Part shown: in pieces, positions 46,564-56,625 of the stretch
Numbering within the stretch: position 1 is the first letter of the stretch
Layout of the letters: every line of letters starts with the position of its first letter
DNA from: Bacillus subtilis
Lineage (GTDB): Bacteria > Bacillota > Bacilli > Bacillales > Bacillaceae_C
Direction of reading: 5' to 3'
Assembly (NCBI RefSeq): GCF_008764245.1
Contig: NZ_VTQV01000022.1
Location: 1-64,000, forward strand
DNA: 64,000 nucleotides
Translations under genes and position numbers: made by a program
The notes under the pieces: generated by a model
Databases searched by the model: none
The model's input: only the letters and a program-made list of their open reading frames with translations
What the model was told of the DNA's origin: nothing

Positions 46564-48921
46564 ATGAATGATAAGATACTAAAGACATTAGAATTTGATA
46601 AAATTTTAACACAATTAGAAGGCCATACATCCTCTGTGTTGGGGGTAGAAAAGGTTCGAGATTTACGCCCAATAAGCTCCTTTGATGAAGTTGTTCAAAG
46701 GCAAGCAGAAACAGATGAGGCATCGCATGCTCTTCGTTTAAAAGGTCATGCTCCATTGGATGGGATTTTTAATATCAGACCACATGTGAAAAGATCGGTG
46801 ATCGGCGGTGTGCTCAATCCATTAGAATTGATGCACATTGCTAGTACGGTTCACGCTTCACGATCTATAAAACGTTTTATTGAAGAATTGCTTGAAAATG
46901 AAGTTGACATTCCTATCTTAGCAGGGAAATCGGAACAAATCATTCCTTTAAGTGAACTGGAAAAAATGATTAAAAATGCGGTTGATGAAACGGGGGAAAT
47001 CCTTGATTCGGCAAGTCAAACATTGCGGAGTTTACGCCAACAGGTAAGAAGAACTGAAGGAAGTATACGGGGGAAATTGGAAGGTTTTACCCGAGGGCAG
47101 AATGCGCAAAAAATGTTATCTGACGCGATTATTACAATCAGAAATGATCGTTATGTCATTCCGGTTAAGCAGGAATATCGCACGCATTATGGGGGGATTG
47201 TGCACGATCAATCTGCTTCAGGGCAAACCTTATTTATTGAGCCACAAGCTGTCGTAGACCTTAATAATTCGCTAAAGGAATTGCAGTTAAAGGAAAGGCA
47301 AGAAATTGAGAAGATCCTTGCTCAGTTATCAGGGAATGTCGCGGAAGTGGCGGAAGAATTGCAGCAAATTGTTCAAGTATTGGGTGATTTAGATTTTATT
47401 TTCGCAAAAGCCCGCTTTGGTAAAGAAATAAAAGCAACAAAACCAGTGATGAACGAAAAAGGGATCATTCGGTTATTTCAAGCTCGCCATCCTTTATTAA
47501 AAATGGAAGAGGCTGTTGCGAATGATATCGAATTTGGTGGCGAGTATACGACAATGGTGATTACCGGGCCTAATACGGGTGGGAAAACGATCACACTTAA
47601 AACAGTGGGGTTACTAACACTTATGGCGCAAGCGGGTTTATCTATCCCTGCTGCAGAAGGTTCAGAGGTCGCCGTATTTGCAGAGGTATTTGCCGATATA
47701 GGGGATGAACAATCGATTGAGCAAAGCCTAAGTACATTTTCATCTCATATGGTCAATATTGTGGATATTTTAAAAAAGGTGGATCATGATTGTCTTGTTT
47801 TATTTGATGAATTAGGGGCTGGAACAGACCCACAAGAAGGAGCCGCCCTCGCCATTTCTATTCTCGATGAGGTCTACCAACGTGGTGCTCACGTGATTGC
47901 TACCACCCATTATCCGGAGCTAAAAGCATATGGATTTAATCGACCAGGTGCGATCAATGCCAGTGTGGAGTTTGATGTTGAAACATTGCGGCCGACTTAC
48001 AGATTATTAATCGGTGTTCCCGGCCGAAGTAATGCTTTTGAAATATCTAAGCGATTGGGTCTGTCTGAATGGACGATTGAAAATGCGAAAAAATTGATTG
48101 ATGCAGAAAGTAATGAAGTGGAAAGTATGATCGCTTCATTAGAGAAAAGTCGTCACGATGCGGAAGAAGAATATAAAGAAGCACATGAATATTTAAAGGC
48201 TGCAGAAAAGCTTCACCAAGATATGCAAAAGCAAATGATCGAGTTTTATGAAAGAAAACAAGAGATGTATGAGCGCGCTGAAAATAAAGCAACTGCTATA
48301 ATTGAGAAGGCGAAAAGTGAAGCAGAAGAGGTCATGAAAGACTTACGACAACTGCGCTTTCAGAGTGGGGCCCAAGTAAAGGAACATGAATTGATTGAAG
48401 CAAGACATCGATTAGAGAATGCTATACCCTCACTAGATAAACAAGCAGCAAAGGGAAAAAAGGAAAAGAAAAACTTCGAATTCCAGCCTGGGGACGAAGT
48501 AAAAGTAACGAGTTTTGGCCAAAAAGGTCATCTGATTGAAAAAGTAGCGGAAAAAGAATGGAATGTGCAAATTGGCATTATGAAGATGAAAGTAAAAGAG
48601 AGTGATTTGGAGTTTATTCAATCAGAGCAAAAGAAAGAAACGAAGCCAATGGCGACCATAAAAGGCCGAGATCATCATGTTGGTTTGGAATTGGATTTGC
48701 GCGGAGAACGATTGGAAGATGCCTTGCTCAAAGTGGAGAAATATATCGATGACGCCTTATTGGCTGGTTATCCGCGTGTATCTATCATCCATGGAAAAGG
48801 AACAGGCGTGTTACGGAAAGGAATTACGGATTATTTGAAACAACTTCGTTCTGTGAAACGTATAAGATTAGGGGAAGCAGGAGAAGGCGGGAGTGGCGTG
48901 ACAGTAGTCGAATTTAAATAA
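46564..48921 (+). CDS. mutS2: Endonuclease/ATPase MutS2
   Basis: MutS2 lacks mismatch-repair activity. It limits recombination and rescues collided ribosomes in B. subtilis. The 785-residue product is exactly the usual length. It has the MutS ATPase with Walker [10 protein letters not shown], Walker [14 protein letters not shown] and an ATTHYPELK segment, a long coiled coil (about 520-620), a KOW-like segment and the C-terminal Smr nuclease domain with LDLRGER and [14 protein letters not shown] 46564 is 8 nt from AGGGGGGAG; the upstream GTG 46537 lies before that site. Confidence 0.97.
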   Translation: MNDKILKTLEFDKILTQLEGHTSSVLGVEKVRDLRPISSFDEVVQRQAETDEASHALRLKGHAPLDGIFNIRPHVKRSVIGGVLNPLELMHIASTVHASRSIKRFIEELLENEVDIPILAGKSEQIIPLSELEKMIKNAVDETGEILDSASQTLRSLRQQVRRTEGSIRGKLEGFTRGQNAQKMLSDAIITIRNDRYVIPVKQEYRTHYGGIVHDQSASGQTLFIEPQAVVDLNNSLKELQLKERQEIEKILAQLSGNVAEVAEELQQIVQVLGDLDFIFAKARFGKEIKATKPVMNEKGIIRLFQARHPLLKMEEAVANDIEFGGEYTTMVITGPNTGGKTITLKTVGLLTLMAQAGLSIPAAEGSEVAVFAEVFADIGDEQSIEQSLSTFSSHMVNIVDILKKVDHDCLVLFDELGAGTDPQEGAALAISILDEVYQRGAHVIATTHYPELKAYGFNRPGAINASVEFDVETLRPTYRLLIGVPGRSNAFEISKRLGLSEWTIENAKKLIDAESNEVESMIASLEKSRHDAEEEYKEAHEYLKAAEKLHQDMQKQMIEFYERKQEMYERAENKATAIIEKAKSEAEEVMKDLRQLRFQSGAQVKEHELIEARHRLENAIPSLDKQAAKGKKEKKNFEFQPGDEVKVTSFGQKGHLIEKVAEKEWNVQIGIMKMKVKESDLEFIQSEQKKETKPMATIKGRDHHVGLELDLRGERLEDALLKVEKYIDDALLAGYPRVSIIHGKGTGVLRKGITDYLKQLRSVKRIRLGEAGEGGSGVTVVEFK

Positions 48922-48934
48922 GGCCAACAAATAT

Positions 48935-49060
48935 TGGTCAGGACGGGGGCCCACAGGATGTGGGACAGAACAGCGTTGCGCCAGGACGGCGCGCCTTTAG
49001 CCGTTCATCCTTATGGACTAAGTTTGTACGTCGCTAAACGTGCGCTTGCGCTTTACTTAG
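48935..49060. repeat. Dispersed repeat A variant, copy 3
   Basis: The right end (GTTTGTACGTCGCTAAACG, then TGCGCTTGCGCTTTACTTA) is that of repeat A. The left part, with GTTGCGCCAGGACGGCGCG, matches the inner part of the 61.0-kb copy instead. It lies between mutS2 and the next copy. Confidence 0.7.
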
Positions 49061-49091
49061 AGGATAAGAAAGTATAAATTTAGGCTATTGC

Positions 49092-49244
49092 TGGATCCAG
49101 CTCCAGCGCCCAGCGACTAGCAAATTTACGCCTTCTTCCTACGATAAGTCAACATCGGCTCATTCTTCGCCGTGTTTCCTTTATCTCGTCAGAAGTCTTT
49201 AAATTTGTACGTCGCTAAACGTGCGCTTGCGCTTTACTTAGGAG
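49092..49244. repeat. Dispersed repeat A, copy 4
   Basis: The full layout is present: GCTCCAGCGCCCAGCGAC at the left, ACGATAAGTCAACATC in the middle and GTTTGTACGTCGCTAAACG at the right. Its last bases run directly into the GGAGGGAG ribosome site of yshE. Confidence 0.8.
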
Positions 49245-49255
49245 GGAGATGAATA

Positions 49256-49666
49256 ATGGCGACTTCATTTTGGGAGAACTCAGTTGTGCAGACAGCAGGG
49301 TATTATACAGTCTCTGTGCTTTGTATGGTTTTATTCTTGTTTATATTTGAAATCGTAACGAAGTATAAAAATTGGGAAGAAATTAAAAATGGAAATATTT
49401 CCATTGCCATGGCAACCGGAGGAAAAATTTTTGGGATCGCGAATGTTTTTAGGCATTCGATTCTTCATCATGATTCATTATTTATTATGATCGGTTGGGG
49501 AGTGTTTGGCTTCTTTCTGTTGTTAACAGGCTATTTCATTTTTGAATTTTTAACACCAAAATTTAATATTGATACAGAGATTGAAAATGACAATCGTGCG
49601 GTCGGGTTTATTTCAATGGTGATTTCGATCGGGCTTTCATACATCATTGGTGCAAACATTCAATAA
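49256..49666 (+). CDS. yshE: DUF350 membrane protein YshE
   Basis: The 136-residue product has four membrane segments and the DUF350 features NISIAMATGGKIFGIANVFRHSILHHDS and FDIDTEIENDNRAVGF-like FNIDTEIENDNRAVGF. It is the usual gene after mutS2 in Bacillus. ATG 49256 follows GGAGGGAG, which adjoins the end of repeat A, so the repeat forms its 5' leader. The function is unknown. Confidence 0.9.
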   Translation: MATSFWENSVVQTAGYYTVSVLCMVLFLFIFEIVTKYKNWEEIKNGNISIAMATGGKIFGIANVFRHSILHHDSLFIMIGWGVFGFFLLLTGYFIFEFLTPKFNIDTEIENDNRAVGFISMVISIGLSYIIGANIQ

Positions 49667-49682
49667 GGGTGGGGTAATGTAG

Positions 49683-49763
49683 GTGGAGAAACTGGCTAAA
49701 GTGCTGTTAGTAGTAGGCGCGATCTTCTTCATACTTGGCGTAATTTATTTAGTTCGTATATAA
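49683..49763 (+). CDS. Possible 26-residue membrane peptide
   Basis: GTG 49683 starts a 26-codon frame that is nearly all one hydrophobic segment (KVLLVVGAIFFILGVIYLV) with charged ends. It resembles the first segment of DUF2905-type small proteins but stops before the second. It lies 16 bp after yshE and before a terminator, behind GGGTGGGG, whose spacing is longer than ideal. It may be a genuine small protein or a remnant. Confidence 0.35.
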   Translation: MEKLAKVLLVVGAIFFILGVIYLVRI

Positions 49764-49767
49764 AAAC

Positions 49768-49806
49768 AGTGTCGCAAAGGGCTACTGGTTCTTTGCGACA
49801 CTCTTT
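49768..49806. terminator. Bidirectional terminator between yshE and the NhaC-type gene
   Basis: AGTGTCGCAAAG (49768-49779) and CTTTGCGACACT (49791-49802) are perfect complements, with TCTTTT after and AAAA before. Confidence 0.9.
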
Positions 49807-49811
49807 TCATT

Positions 49812-51326
49812 TTAAGCAGTTGCTTTTTTAGATTGATATTTTGCTAAACTGAATACTGTTATAATCAAAAGAAGAATCGTGATAATGATGGTATAGGCAC
49901 TTTCCGTTACCCCGGCTATAATAAAACCAATCAATGCGATGACGGCATTAACAGAGGCATAGTAAATCTGGGTTTTGACATGATCGATATGGTCCGCTCC
50001 CGCCCCTGTTGAGGAAAGAATGGTTGTATCTGAAATGGGGGAACAATGATCACCGAATATTCCACCTGATAAAACAGCGCCAATACAAACCATCATCGGA
50101 GCGTCGAGGCCAACAGCCATCGGGATCGCAATCGGTAACATAATGGCAAACGTTCCCCAAGAACTACCAGAAGCAAGTGACATTCCCACCCCAACTAAAA
50201 ATAAAAGAGCTGGAATAATAAAGCCAGGTATTTTACCTTGCAATAGTTCAACTACGTATTCCGCCGTCCCCATCTCACTAATGACTTTACCAAGAGCCCA
50301 AGCTAAAACTAATGTGACAGTTACATAAACCATCTTTTGCATTCCACTTGTATAAATATCAACAACTTCACCAAACTTTTTCACTTTAAAACCGATCATA
50401 AGTAAAGCTAATGTAACAGCGGCAAATAAGTAGGCTGTACTTAAGGCAATTCTAAAATCTTCACCTGGAACAGGTTCAAACGGGAAGCCTTTCGAAATGA
50501 GTAGACCGAATAAAGTTGTAAACAAGACTAAAAGCGGTAACCACACCATAATGGCTCGACTATTTTGTTGGTTTACTAGTTTCTCTTTTTCAGGTTTTCT
50601 AAGTGGTGTTGAATTGGGCCAATAAAGTTGTCCAGTTGCTTGGATTCGATGCTCAGCTTTCGCCATTGGACCGAAGTCAAGCTTCGTGAACGCAATTAAA
50701 GGTATCATTAAAACCGTAAGAATCGCATAAAATTGAAATGGAATGACTTGAAGAAAGGCATCAAATTCCGAAATAGCTAGTTCCATATTGTCGAATTCAT
50801 TCTTCATTAAACCCATAATATAAACACCCCAGCCAATAAACGGAATTAACACGGCAACTGGTGATGATGTCGAGTCAAGGATCCAGGCTAATTTCTCCCG
50901 TGAAACTTTTAATTTATCAAAAATCTTTTCAAAAACGGGCCCAACAATTAGAGGTGTACCTAAATCTGAAAAGAAAATAATAATTCCGCCCAACCATGCG
51001 GAAACCTGAGCTTTAGCACGGGTATTGATTAGTTTTGTCGACTTTTCAGCTAATGCCGCACCGCCACCTGATTTCTCCATTAGCGCAACAAAACCGCCAA
51101 TGAAAAAGAGAAGAACTAAAACTGCAGCATTGTAACTATCGGTTAATTGAGGAAATAAAAAATCTCCAATTGTCGTCATGGTAGCTTCCAGTGGGCGTCC
51201 ACCTACGATGAAGAGCACTCCGATATATACACCAGAAAATAAAGAAATAATCACATTCCTTGTAATAATGGCTAGGATAATAGCTAATATTGGTGGTACT
51301 AATGATAAAAACCCCATATGTTCCAT
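49812..51326 (-). CDS. NhaC-family Na+/H+ antiporter
   Basis: The 504-residue product has about 12 membrane segments and the NhaC-type features FIGGFVALMEKSGGGAALAE, FFSDLGTPLIVGPVFEKIF, ILDSTSSPVAVLIPFIGWGVYI and GGIFGDHCSPISDTTILSSTGAG. Members exchange Na+ for H+, or malate/lactate and similar pairs in some cases (MleN). ATG 51326 follows CAGGGGGAAAA on the minus strand. It is not part of the surrounding conserved order and is divergent from lcfA. Confidence 0.9.
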   Translation of the reverse strand: MEHMGFLSLVPPILAIILAIITRNVIISLFSGVYIGVLFIVGGRPLEATMTTIGDFLFPQLTDSYNAAVLVLLFFIGGFVALMEKSGGGAALAEKSTKLINTRAKAQVSAWLGGIIIFFSDLGTPLIVGPVFEKIFDKLKVSREKLAWILDSTSSPVAVLIPFIGWGVYIMGLMKNEFDNMELAISEFDAFLQVIPFQFYAILTVLMIPLIAFTKLDFGPMAKAEHRIQATGQLYWPNSTPLRKPEKEKLVNQQNSRAIMVWLPLLVLFTTLFGLLISKGFPFEPVPGEDFRIALSTAYLFAAVTLALLMIGFKVKKFGEVVDIYTSGMQKMVYVTVTLVLAWALGKVISEMGTAEYVVELLQGKIPGFIIPALLFLVGVGMSLASGSSWGTFAIMLPIAIPMAVGLDAPMMVCIGAVLSGGIFGDHCSPISDTTILSSTGAGADHIDHVKTQIYYASVNAVIALIGFIIAGVTESAYTIIITILLLIITVFSLAKYQSKKATA

Positions 51327-51655
51327 TCGTTTTCCCCCTGAAAATATCGCAAATATGTATATTTATTTATTTGTAATTATATTTATTCATAATCTGGTTG
51401 TCAATATCGATTTTAAATTCTAACTATTTGAATATTTATTTACTATTTTTTAATAGTGTTAGTAAATATAAAACATTATCATTTGTACGTTTGAATGCAA
51501 TATAATATACTGAAGAAGGAATTGTAACATTCTTAACTTTTTTACCTAGGGAACCTTTGTAAGGGGATTCGCTTTAAACGATGAATGAATGGAAGAATAT
51601 TTAAAGGTCTAGGACACCGTTGCTTGAAGTTTCACTGAAAATTAGGAGGGGTTGT
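51327..51655. other. Intergenic region upstream of lcfA and the NhaC-type gene
   Basis: This 329-bp divergent spacer is very AT-rich. A TATAAT box is at 51501-51506 with no good -35. TGAATGAAT at 51582-51590 resembles the left half of a FadR operator, but the right half does not match. AGGAGGGG just before ATG 51656 is the lcfA ribosome site. No gene is seen. Confidence 0.5.
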
Positions 51656-53338
51656 ATGGAAAGTAGGCCTTGGTTGAAAATGTATCCTAAATCTATCCCG
51701 ACAAAACTGGATTATGAACCAAGAACAGTGCAATCTTATTTAATCGATACAGCCAGAAATTTCCCCGAGAAAGTAGCGATTCATTTTATGGGAAAGGAAA
51801 TGACCTTTCAGGAGTTATATGAAAGTGTTCTTAAAATGGCCAATTATTTACAAGGATTAGGTGTAAAGAAAGGCGATCGAATTGCAATTATGTTACCGAA
51901 CTGTCCGCAATACGTGATTAGCTATTATGCAAGTCTATTTACAGGTGCCGTTGTTGTCCAAACGAATCCGCTCTACACAGAGCGAGAACTTGAATACCAA
52001 ATGAAAGACTCCCAAGCAAAGATCATCATTGCCCTTGACATTTTATATCCGCGCATCTCCAAGGTGATCAAACAAACAAAACTTGAACACATCGTTGTAA
52101 CCGCTATCAAAGACTATCTACCATTCCCAAAGAATCTTATTTATCCTTTTATCCAGAAAAAAGATACAGGGATTGTCATTCAATTGAATCATGAAGGAAA
52201 TACGCATCTTTTCAAAAAAGTGATAGAAGTTGGATCACTATCGCCGATTGAACTGGATTTTGATTATGAAAACGATTTAGCCCTTCTCCAATATACTGGT
52301 GGAACAACAGGGTATCCAAAGGGGGTTATGCTTACACATAAAAATTTAATCGCGAATGCGACGGCTTGTCAGGCTTGGATTTATAAAGCAAAACCAGCAG
52401 AAGAAACGATTCTTGGTGTTCTGCCCTTTTTTCATGTGTATGGGATGACAACCGTTTTAATTTTATCGATTATGCAAGCCTATAAAATGGTTTTGCTGCC
52501 GAAATTTGATGCAAAAACAACGCTTAAAACCATTCATAAGGAGAGGCCGACCATTTTTCCGGGAGCACCCACCATTTATATCGGGTTATTAAATCATCCA
52601 GATCGCAATAAATATGATCTTTCCTCGATAGAAGCTTGTATAAGTGGCTCTGCGCCGCTTCCAGTTGAAGTTCAACAAAATTTTGAAAAAATTACCGGTG
52701 GAAAGCTTGTAGAGGGATATGGCTTAACAGAATCTTCGCCTGTTACTCATGCCAATTTCATATGGGGGCAGGAATATGTGAAGGGGAGTATCGGAGTTCC
52801 TTGGCCAGATACTGACGCCATGATTGTCTCGGCAGAAACAGGAAAAGAAGCTCCACATGGGCAAATTGGCGAAATTGTCGTCAAAGGACCGCAAGTCATG
52901 AAAGGTTATTGGAACCGTCCGGAAGATACAGCTGAAACTTTGAAAGATGGTTGGCTATTTACTGGAGACATGGGATATATGAATAAGGATGGATATTTTT
53001 TCGTCGTCGATCGAAAAAAAGATATGATCATTGCGAGTGGATATAATATTTATCCTAGAGAAATTGAGGAGGTTTTATATGAACATCCAGCAATTCAGGA
53101 ATTAGTTGTAGCTGGTATACCTGATCCTTATAGAGGGGAGACAGTGAAAGCATATGTGGTTCTAAAGGAAGGCGCAGTTGTAACTGAGAAAGAATTAGAT
53201 GAATATGCAAGAAAGTTTATCGCTGCTTATAAAGTACCGAAAGAATATGAATTTCGTAAAGAATTACCTAAAACGGCAGTTGGAAAAATATTGCGTAGGA
53301 CATTAATAGAGGAAGAAAAGAAAAAGAGACAACATTAA
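51656..53338 (+). CDS. lcfA: Long-chain fatty-acid CoA ligase
   Basis: LcfA activates long-chain fatty acids to acyl-CoA for beta-oxidation, using ATP. The 560-residue product has the adenylate-forming motifs LQYTGGTTGYPKGVMLTH, VEGYGLTESSPVTH, GWLFTGDMGYM, and KDMIIASGYNIYPREIEE, and the C-terminal catalytic Lys in PKTAVGKILRR. ATG 51656 follows AGGAGGGG and agrees with the B. subtilis start; the frame opens earlier at 51620 without support. It leads the lcfA-fadR-etfBA group. Confidence 0.96.
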   Translation: MESRPWLKMYPKSIPTKLDYEPRTVQSYLIDTARNFPEKVAIHFMGKEMTFQELYESVLKMANYLQGLGVKKGDRIAIMLPNCPQYVISYYASLFTGAVVVQTNPLYTERELEYQMKDSQAKIIIALDILYPRISKVIKQTKLEHIVVTAIKDYLPFPKNLIYPFIQKKDTGIVIQLNHEGNTHLFKKVIEVGSLSPIELDFDYENDLALLQYTGGTTGYPKGVMLTHKNLIANATACQAWIYKAKPAEETILGVLPFFHVYGMTTVLILSIMQAYKMVLLPKFDAKTTLKTIHKERPTIFPGAPTIYIGLLNHPDRNKYDLSSIEACISGSAPLPVEVQQNFEKITGGKLVEGYGLTESSPVTHANFIWGQEYVKGSIGVPWPDTDAMIVSAETGKEAPHGQIGEIVVKGPQVMKGYWNRPEDTAETLKDGWLFTGDMGYMNKDGYFFVVDRKKDMIIASGYNIYPREIEEVLYEHPAIQELVVAGIPDPYRGETVKAYVVLKEGAVVTEKELDEYARKFIAAYKVPKEYEFRKELPKTAVGKILRRTLIEEEKKKRQH

Positions 53339-53478
53339 AATTTATTTTAGGTAAAAGCCAAATGAAGTGAGGAACCATTTGGCTTTTAACTGTATCGAGA
53401 AAGAACATCCCACTCACTGCATCATAAAAGCGTACGAAAGCGCATAAATCCGTTTCCTTTGCTCTTATGAATTATGAT

Positions 53479-53507
53479 TTGACAGATTGTATTCTAGTTA
53501 TTATGAT
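53479..53507 (+). promoter_or_regulatory. Sigma-A promoter of fadR
   Basis: TTGACA (53479-53484), 17 bp, TATGAT (53502-53507). The FadR operator begins 7 bp after the -10 box. Confidence 0.85.
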
Positions 53508-53514
53508 AGAGGTA

Positions 53515-53532
53515 TGAATGAATAATCATTCA
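53515..53532. promoter_or_regulatory. FadR operator
   Basis: TGAATGAATAATCATTCA fits the B. subtilis FadR consensus TGAATGANTANTCATTCA at every fixed position. It lies over the expected transcription start of fadR, so repression by FadR, relieved by long-chain acyl-CoA, is expected. Confidence 0.92.
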
Positions 53533-53558
53533 TTTATTATGTAGAAAAGGTGAAGTCG

Positions 53559-54143
53559 TTGAAAAGGAACAAACCGAAGTACAAACAAATCGTCGATGCG
53601 GCTGTAACAGTCATAGCAGAAAATGGCTATCATCAATCGCAAGTTTCTAAGATTGCGAAACAAGCTGGTGTCGCGGATGGGACTATTTATCTTTATTTTG
53701 AAAATAAGGAGGATATATTGATTTCTGTTTTTCGTGAAAAAATGGGACTATTCATTGAAAAGATGAGAGCAGCTATTCAGACGAAAGAAACTGCTTCTGA
53801 AAAATTATTTGTCCTGATCGAAAATCATTTCAATATATTATCGAATGATCGTCATCTCGCCATCGTCACTCAATTGGAATTAAGACAGTCCAATAAAGAA
53901 TTAAGAAAGAGAATAAATGAGGTATTGAAAGACTATTTACACTTAATTGATCATATTATTTGCCATGGGCAAGAAAAGAATGAGTTTTCTGCTCACCTAA
54001 ACGTAAGACTAGTGCGGCAAATGATTTTTGGAACAATGGATGAAACTGTGATGACTTGGGTGATGAATGATCAAAAGTATGACTTGGTTTCGCTTGCACC
54101 CCAAGTCCATGAATTATTATTACAAGGTTGTAAGCAGCGCTAA
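53559..54143 (+). CDS. fadR: TetR-family fatty-acid degradation regulator FadR
   Basis: FadR represses beta-oxidation genes and releases DNA when long-chain acyl-CoA binds. The product has 194 residues. The N-terminal helix-turn-helix (ENGYHQSQVSKIAKQAGVADGTIYLYFENKEDIL) is almost that of B. subtilis FadR, and the ligand domain ends with RQMIFGTMDETVMTWVMNDQKYDL. TTG 53559 is 5 nt from AAAGGTGA; GTG 53550 lies in that site. The gene is followed by etfB rather than by fadB (ysiB) as in B. subtilis. Confidence 0.95.
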   Translation: MKRNKPKYKQIVDAAVTVIAENGYHQSQVSKIAKQAGVADGTIYLYFENKEDILISVFREKMGLFIEKMRAAIQTKETASEKLFVLIENHFNILSNDRHLAIVTQLELRQSNKELRKRINEVLKDYLHLIDHIICHGQEKNEFSAHLNVRLVRQMIFGTMDETVMTWVMNDQKYDLVSLAPQVHELLLQGCKQR

Positions 54144-54356
54144 GCAAGTGAAGGAAGGATCACAATATGAAAAATATTAGGGGAAAGTAATTTCAAAGTT
54201 TATGAATCTCACTTCTTGCACGATGGTAAACGTGGTTACTTGAAAGCGATGGGTTGTTTTAGTGAGATAATCTCCTCACTATCACTCTCGTTTTCTGTTA
54301 ATTTTTAAAGCGGATTCATATTGCCAATACGATAAAAAAGGGAGACTAAAGCAAAC

Positions 54357-55118
54357 ATGAATATCTTTGTCTTATTAAAAAGAACTTTTGATACGGAAGA
54401 AAAGATTACGATTGCGAATGGTCAAATTATGGAAGATGATGCTGAATTCATTATTAACCCTTATGACGAATATGCCATCGAAGAAGCTATTCGTGTACGG
54501 GATGAGCATGGCGGAGAAGTACATGTCATGACAGTCGGAGATGAAGAAGCTGAAAAGCAATTAAGAACAGCTCTCGCAATGGGAGCGGATCGAGCTACCT
54601 TGATTAATATTGCGGATGATTTAGATGAGACTGACGCTTTTTCAATCAGTAAAATCATTGGCGAATTCTTAAAAGACAAAGAGGTAGATCTGATATTAGC
54701 TGGGAATGTAGCGATTGATGGCGGTTCGGGACAGATTGGCCCTCGTGTAGCTGATATTTTAAATATCCCATATGTCACTACTATTACGAAGTTAGTCATA
54801 GAAGGAGAAAAGGTGACGGTTACAAAAGATGTAGAAGGGGATTCAGAAATGATTGAGACTAAGTTGCCTTTACTTGTAACGGCTCAACAAGGTTTAAATG
54901 ATCCGCGTTACCCTTCACTACCAGGAATTATGAAAGCGAAAAAGAAACCATTGGATGAGCTTGAATTAGACGATTTAGACCTGGAAGAAGATGTGGAAGT
55001 AAAAACAGAAACGATTGAAAGATTTCTACCTCCTAAAAAGGAGGCAGGGCGAATTTTACAAGGGGACTTACAAGACCAAGTTAAGGAACTTGGGGCATTA
55101 TTGAATAAAGTACTCTAA
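54357..55118 (+). CDS. etfB: Electron transfer flavoprotein beta subunit
   Basis: EtfB and EtfA form the FAD-binding dimer that takes electrons from acyl-CoA dehydrogenases to the quinone pool. The 253-residue product has the family opening and the motifs EYAIEEAIRVRDEHGGEVHVMTVG, DLILAGNVAIDGGSGQIGPRVAD and LPLLVTAQQGLNDPRYPSLPGIMKAKKKPL. ATG 54357 follows AAAGGGAG. The 213 bp after fadR, where fadB would be expected, contain no gene beyond an 8-codon frame. etfA follows 28 bp downstream. Confidence 0.95.
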   Translation: MNIFVLLKRTFDTEEKITIANGQIMEDDAEFIINPYDEYAIEEAIRVRDEHGGEVHVMTVGDEEAEKQLRTALAMGADRATLINIADDLDETDAFSISKIIGEFLKDKEVDLILAGNVAIDGGSGQIGPRVADILNIPYVTTITKLVIEGEKVTVTKDVEGDSEMIETKLPLLVTAQQGLNDPRYPSLPGIMKAKKKPLDELELDDLDLEEDVEVKTETIERFLPPKKEAGRILQGDLQDQVKELGALLNKVL

Positions 55119-55146
55119 AATCAAAAAAGGCTAGGAGGGAGTAAAG

Positions 55147-56130
55147 TTGGGAAAAAAAGTTTTCGTATTAGCTGAATTGCGAGAAGGGGTATTACGAAAT
55201 GTGTCCTTTGAGGCGATTGCCGCAGGAAAACAGTTAGCAGACGGGGGAGAAATTATTGCGTTGCTGATGGGAGAATCTGTGCAATCCTATACGCAAGAAC
55301 TTATTGCTTACGGTGCTGACCGAGTCATTACAATAGAAAGTGATCAATTAAAACACTATACCTCTAACGGATATTCCCAATGTTTGCTTACAGCGATAGA
55401 AAAAGAGCAACCAGATGTCTTGATTATGGGGCATACCGCATTAGGGAAGGATTTATCCCCTAAAATTGCAAACCGATTGAATGTCGGTCTCATTTCAGAT
55501 ATTACAGCCATTGAGAATATTGATAACCAATGGACCTTCATACGACCTATTTATTCCGGAAAAGCTTTTGAAAGGAAAAAGATGGTGGGGGATTTTATCT
55601 TTGTCACGATTCGCCCTAATAACATCGAGGCAATCGAGAAGGATGATACCCGTACAGGTGCTGTGGCGGCTATCGATGTAGAGGTGAAAGATCTTGCTAT
55701 GACAATTAAAGAAGTGATTAGAAAAGCGAGTGAAGGCGTTGACCTGGCAGAAGCCAAAGTCGTTGTGGCTGGAGGTCGTGGTGTGAAAAGTGCGGATGGC
55801 TTCAAACCCTTACAAGAACTGGCTGATGTTCTTGGGGGAGCCGTAGGCGCTTCTCGAGGAGCTTGTGATGCCGATTATTGTGATTATTCCTTGCAAATTG
55901 GTCAGACAGGGAAGGTCGTCACCCCTGATTTATATATAGCATGTGGAATCTCGGGTGCAATTCAGCATTTAGCTGGGATGTCCAACTCAAAGGTCATCGT
56001 GGCCATCAATAAAGACCCTGAAGCGAATATATTCCAAGTGGCGGATTATGGGATTGTCGGGGATCTATTTGAGGTTGTTCCACTTCTCACGGAAGAATTT
56101 CGCAAAATAAAGGCGAACAATGTAAGTTAA
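55147..56130 (+). CDS. etfA: Electron transfer flavoprotein alpha subunit
   Basis: EtfA carries most of the FAD-binding site of the heterodimer. The 327-residue product has the N-terminal ETF domain and the C-terminal FAD domain with VVAGGRGVKSADGFKPLQELADVLGGAVGASRGACDADYCDYSLQIGQTGK, YIACGISGAIQHLAGM and INKDPEANIFQVADYGIVGD. The start TTG 55147 follows AGGAGGGAG. It shares a transcript with etfB. Confidence 0.96.
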   Translation: MGKKVFVLAELREGVLRNVSFEAIAAGKQLADGGEIIALLMGESVQSYTQELIAYGADRVITIESDQLKHYTSNGYSQCLLTAIEKEQPDVLIMGHTALGKDLSPKIANRLNVGLISDITAIENIDNQWTFIRPIYSGKAFERKKMVGDFIFVTIRPNNIEAIEKDDTRTGAVAAIDVEVKDLAMTIKEVIRKASEGVDLAEAKVVVAGGRGVKSADGFKPLQELADVLGGAVGASRGACDADYCDYSLQIGQTGKVVTPDLYIACGISGAIQHLAGMSNSKVIVAINKDPEANIFQVADYGIVGDLFEVVPLLTEEFRKIKANNVS

Positions 56131-56247
56131 ACCAAATCCCAATTAAGCACTCCGAATATGAAAAGTATGAAGCAAAAAATTCGCAAGTACATCTTTCTAA
56201 TGATATACTGACTTTAAGTTTTGAATGTATATAAGGAGGGTGTATAA

Positions 56248-56562
56248 ATGGCTATTTCGCATGTAACAGATCAAAACTTTGCCTCCGAAATTAGCGAAGG
56301 CGTGGTATTGGTTGATTTTTGGGCACCATGGTGTGGCCCATGTAAAATGATTGCTCCTGTATTGGAAGAATTGGATGCAGAACTTGATGGAAAAGCAAAG
56401 ATTGTGAAACTAAACGTAGATGACAATCAAGAAACTGCTGGTAAATACGGTGTCATGAGCATTCCAACTTTGCTTGTTTTTAAAGATGGAGAAGAAGTTG
56501 ATAAAACAGTAGGCTTCCAACCGAAAGAAGCATTGGAAGAATTTTTAAATAAACATATCTAA
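56248..56562 (+). CDS. trxA: Thioredoxin
   Basis: Thioredoxin reduces protein disulfides, including those of ribonucleotide reductase. The 104-residue product has the active site W28-C29-G30-P31-C32 and the cis-Pro in [12 protein letters not shown] 56248 follows AAGGAGG. It stands alone between etfA and uvrC with its own terminator, the order known for B. subtilis. Confidence 0.98.
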   Translation: MAISHVTDQNFASEISEGVVLVDFWAPWCGPCKMIAPVLEELDAELDGKAKIVKLNVDDNQETAGKYGVMSIPTLLVFKDGEEVDKTVGFQPKEALEEFLNKHI

Positions 56563-56570
56563 TGTGACAA

Positions 56571-56600
56571 AAATCCGGGCCTAGCGTCCGGATTTTTTAA
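56571..56600 (+). terminator. Terminator of trxA
   Basis: AAATCCGG pairs with CCGGATTT across a short loop and runs into six T. Confidence 0.88.
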
Positions 56601-56625
56601 TCGGAAAAGAGAGGAGGGATAGGGT

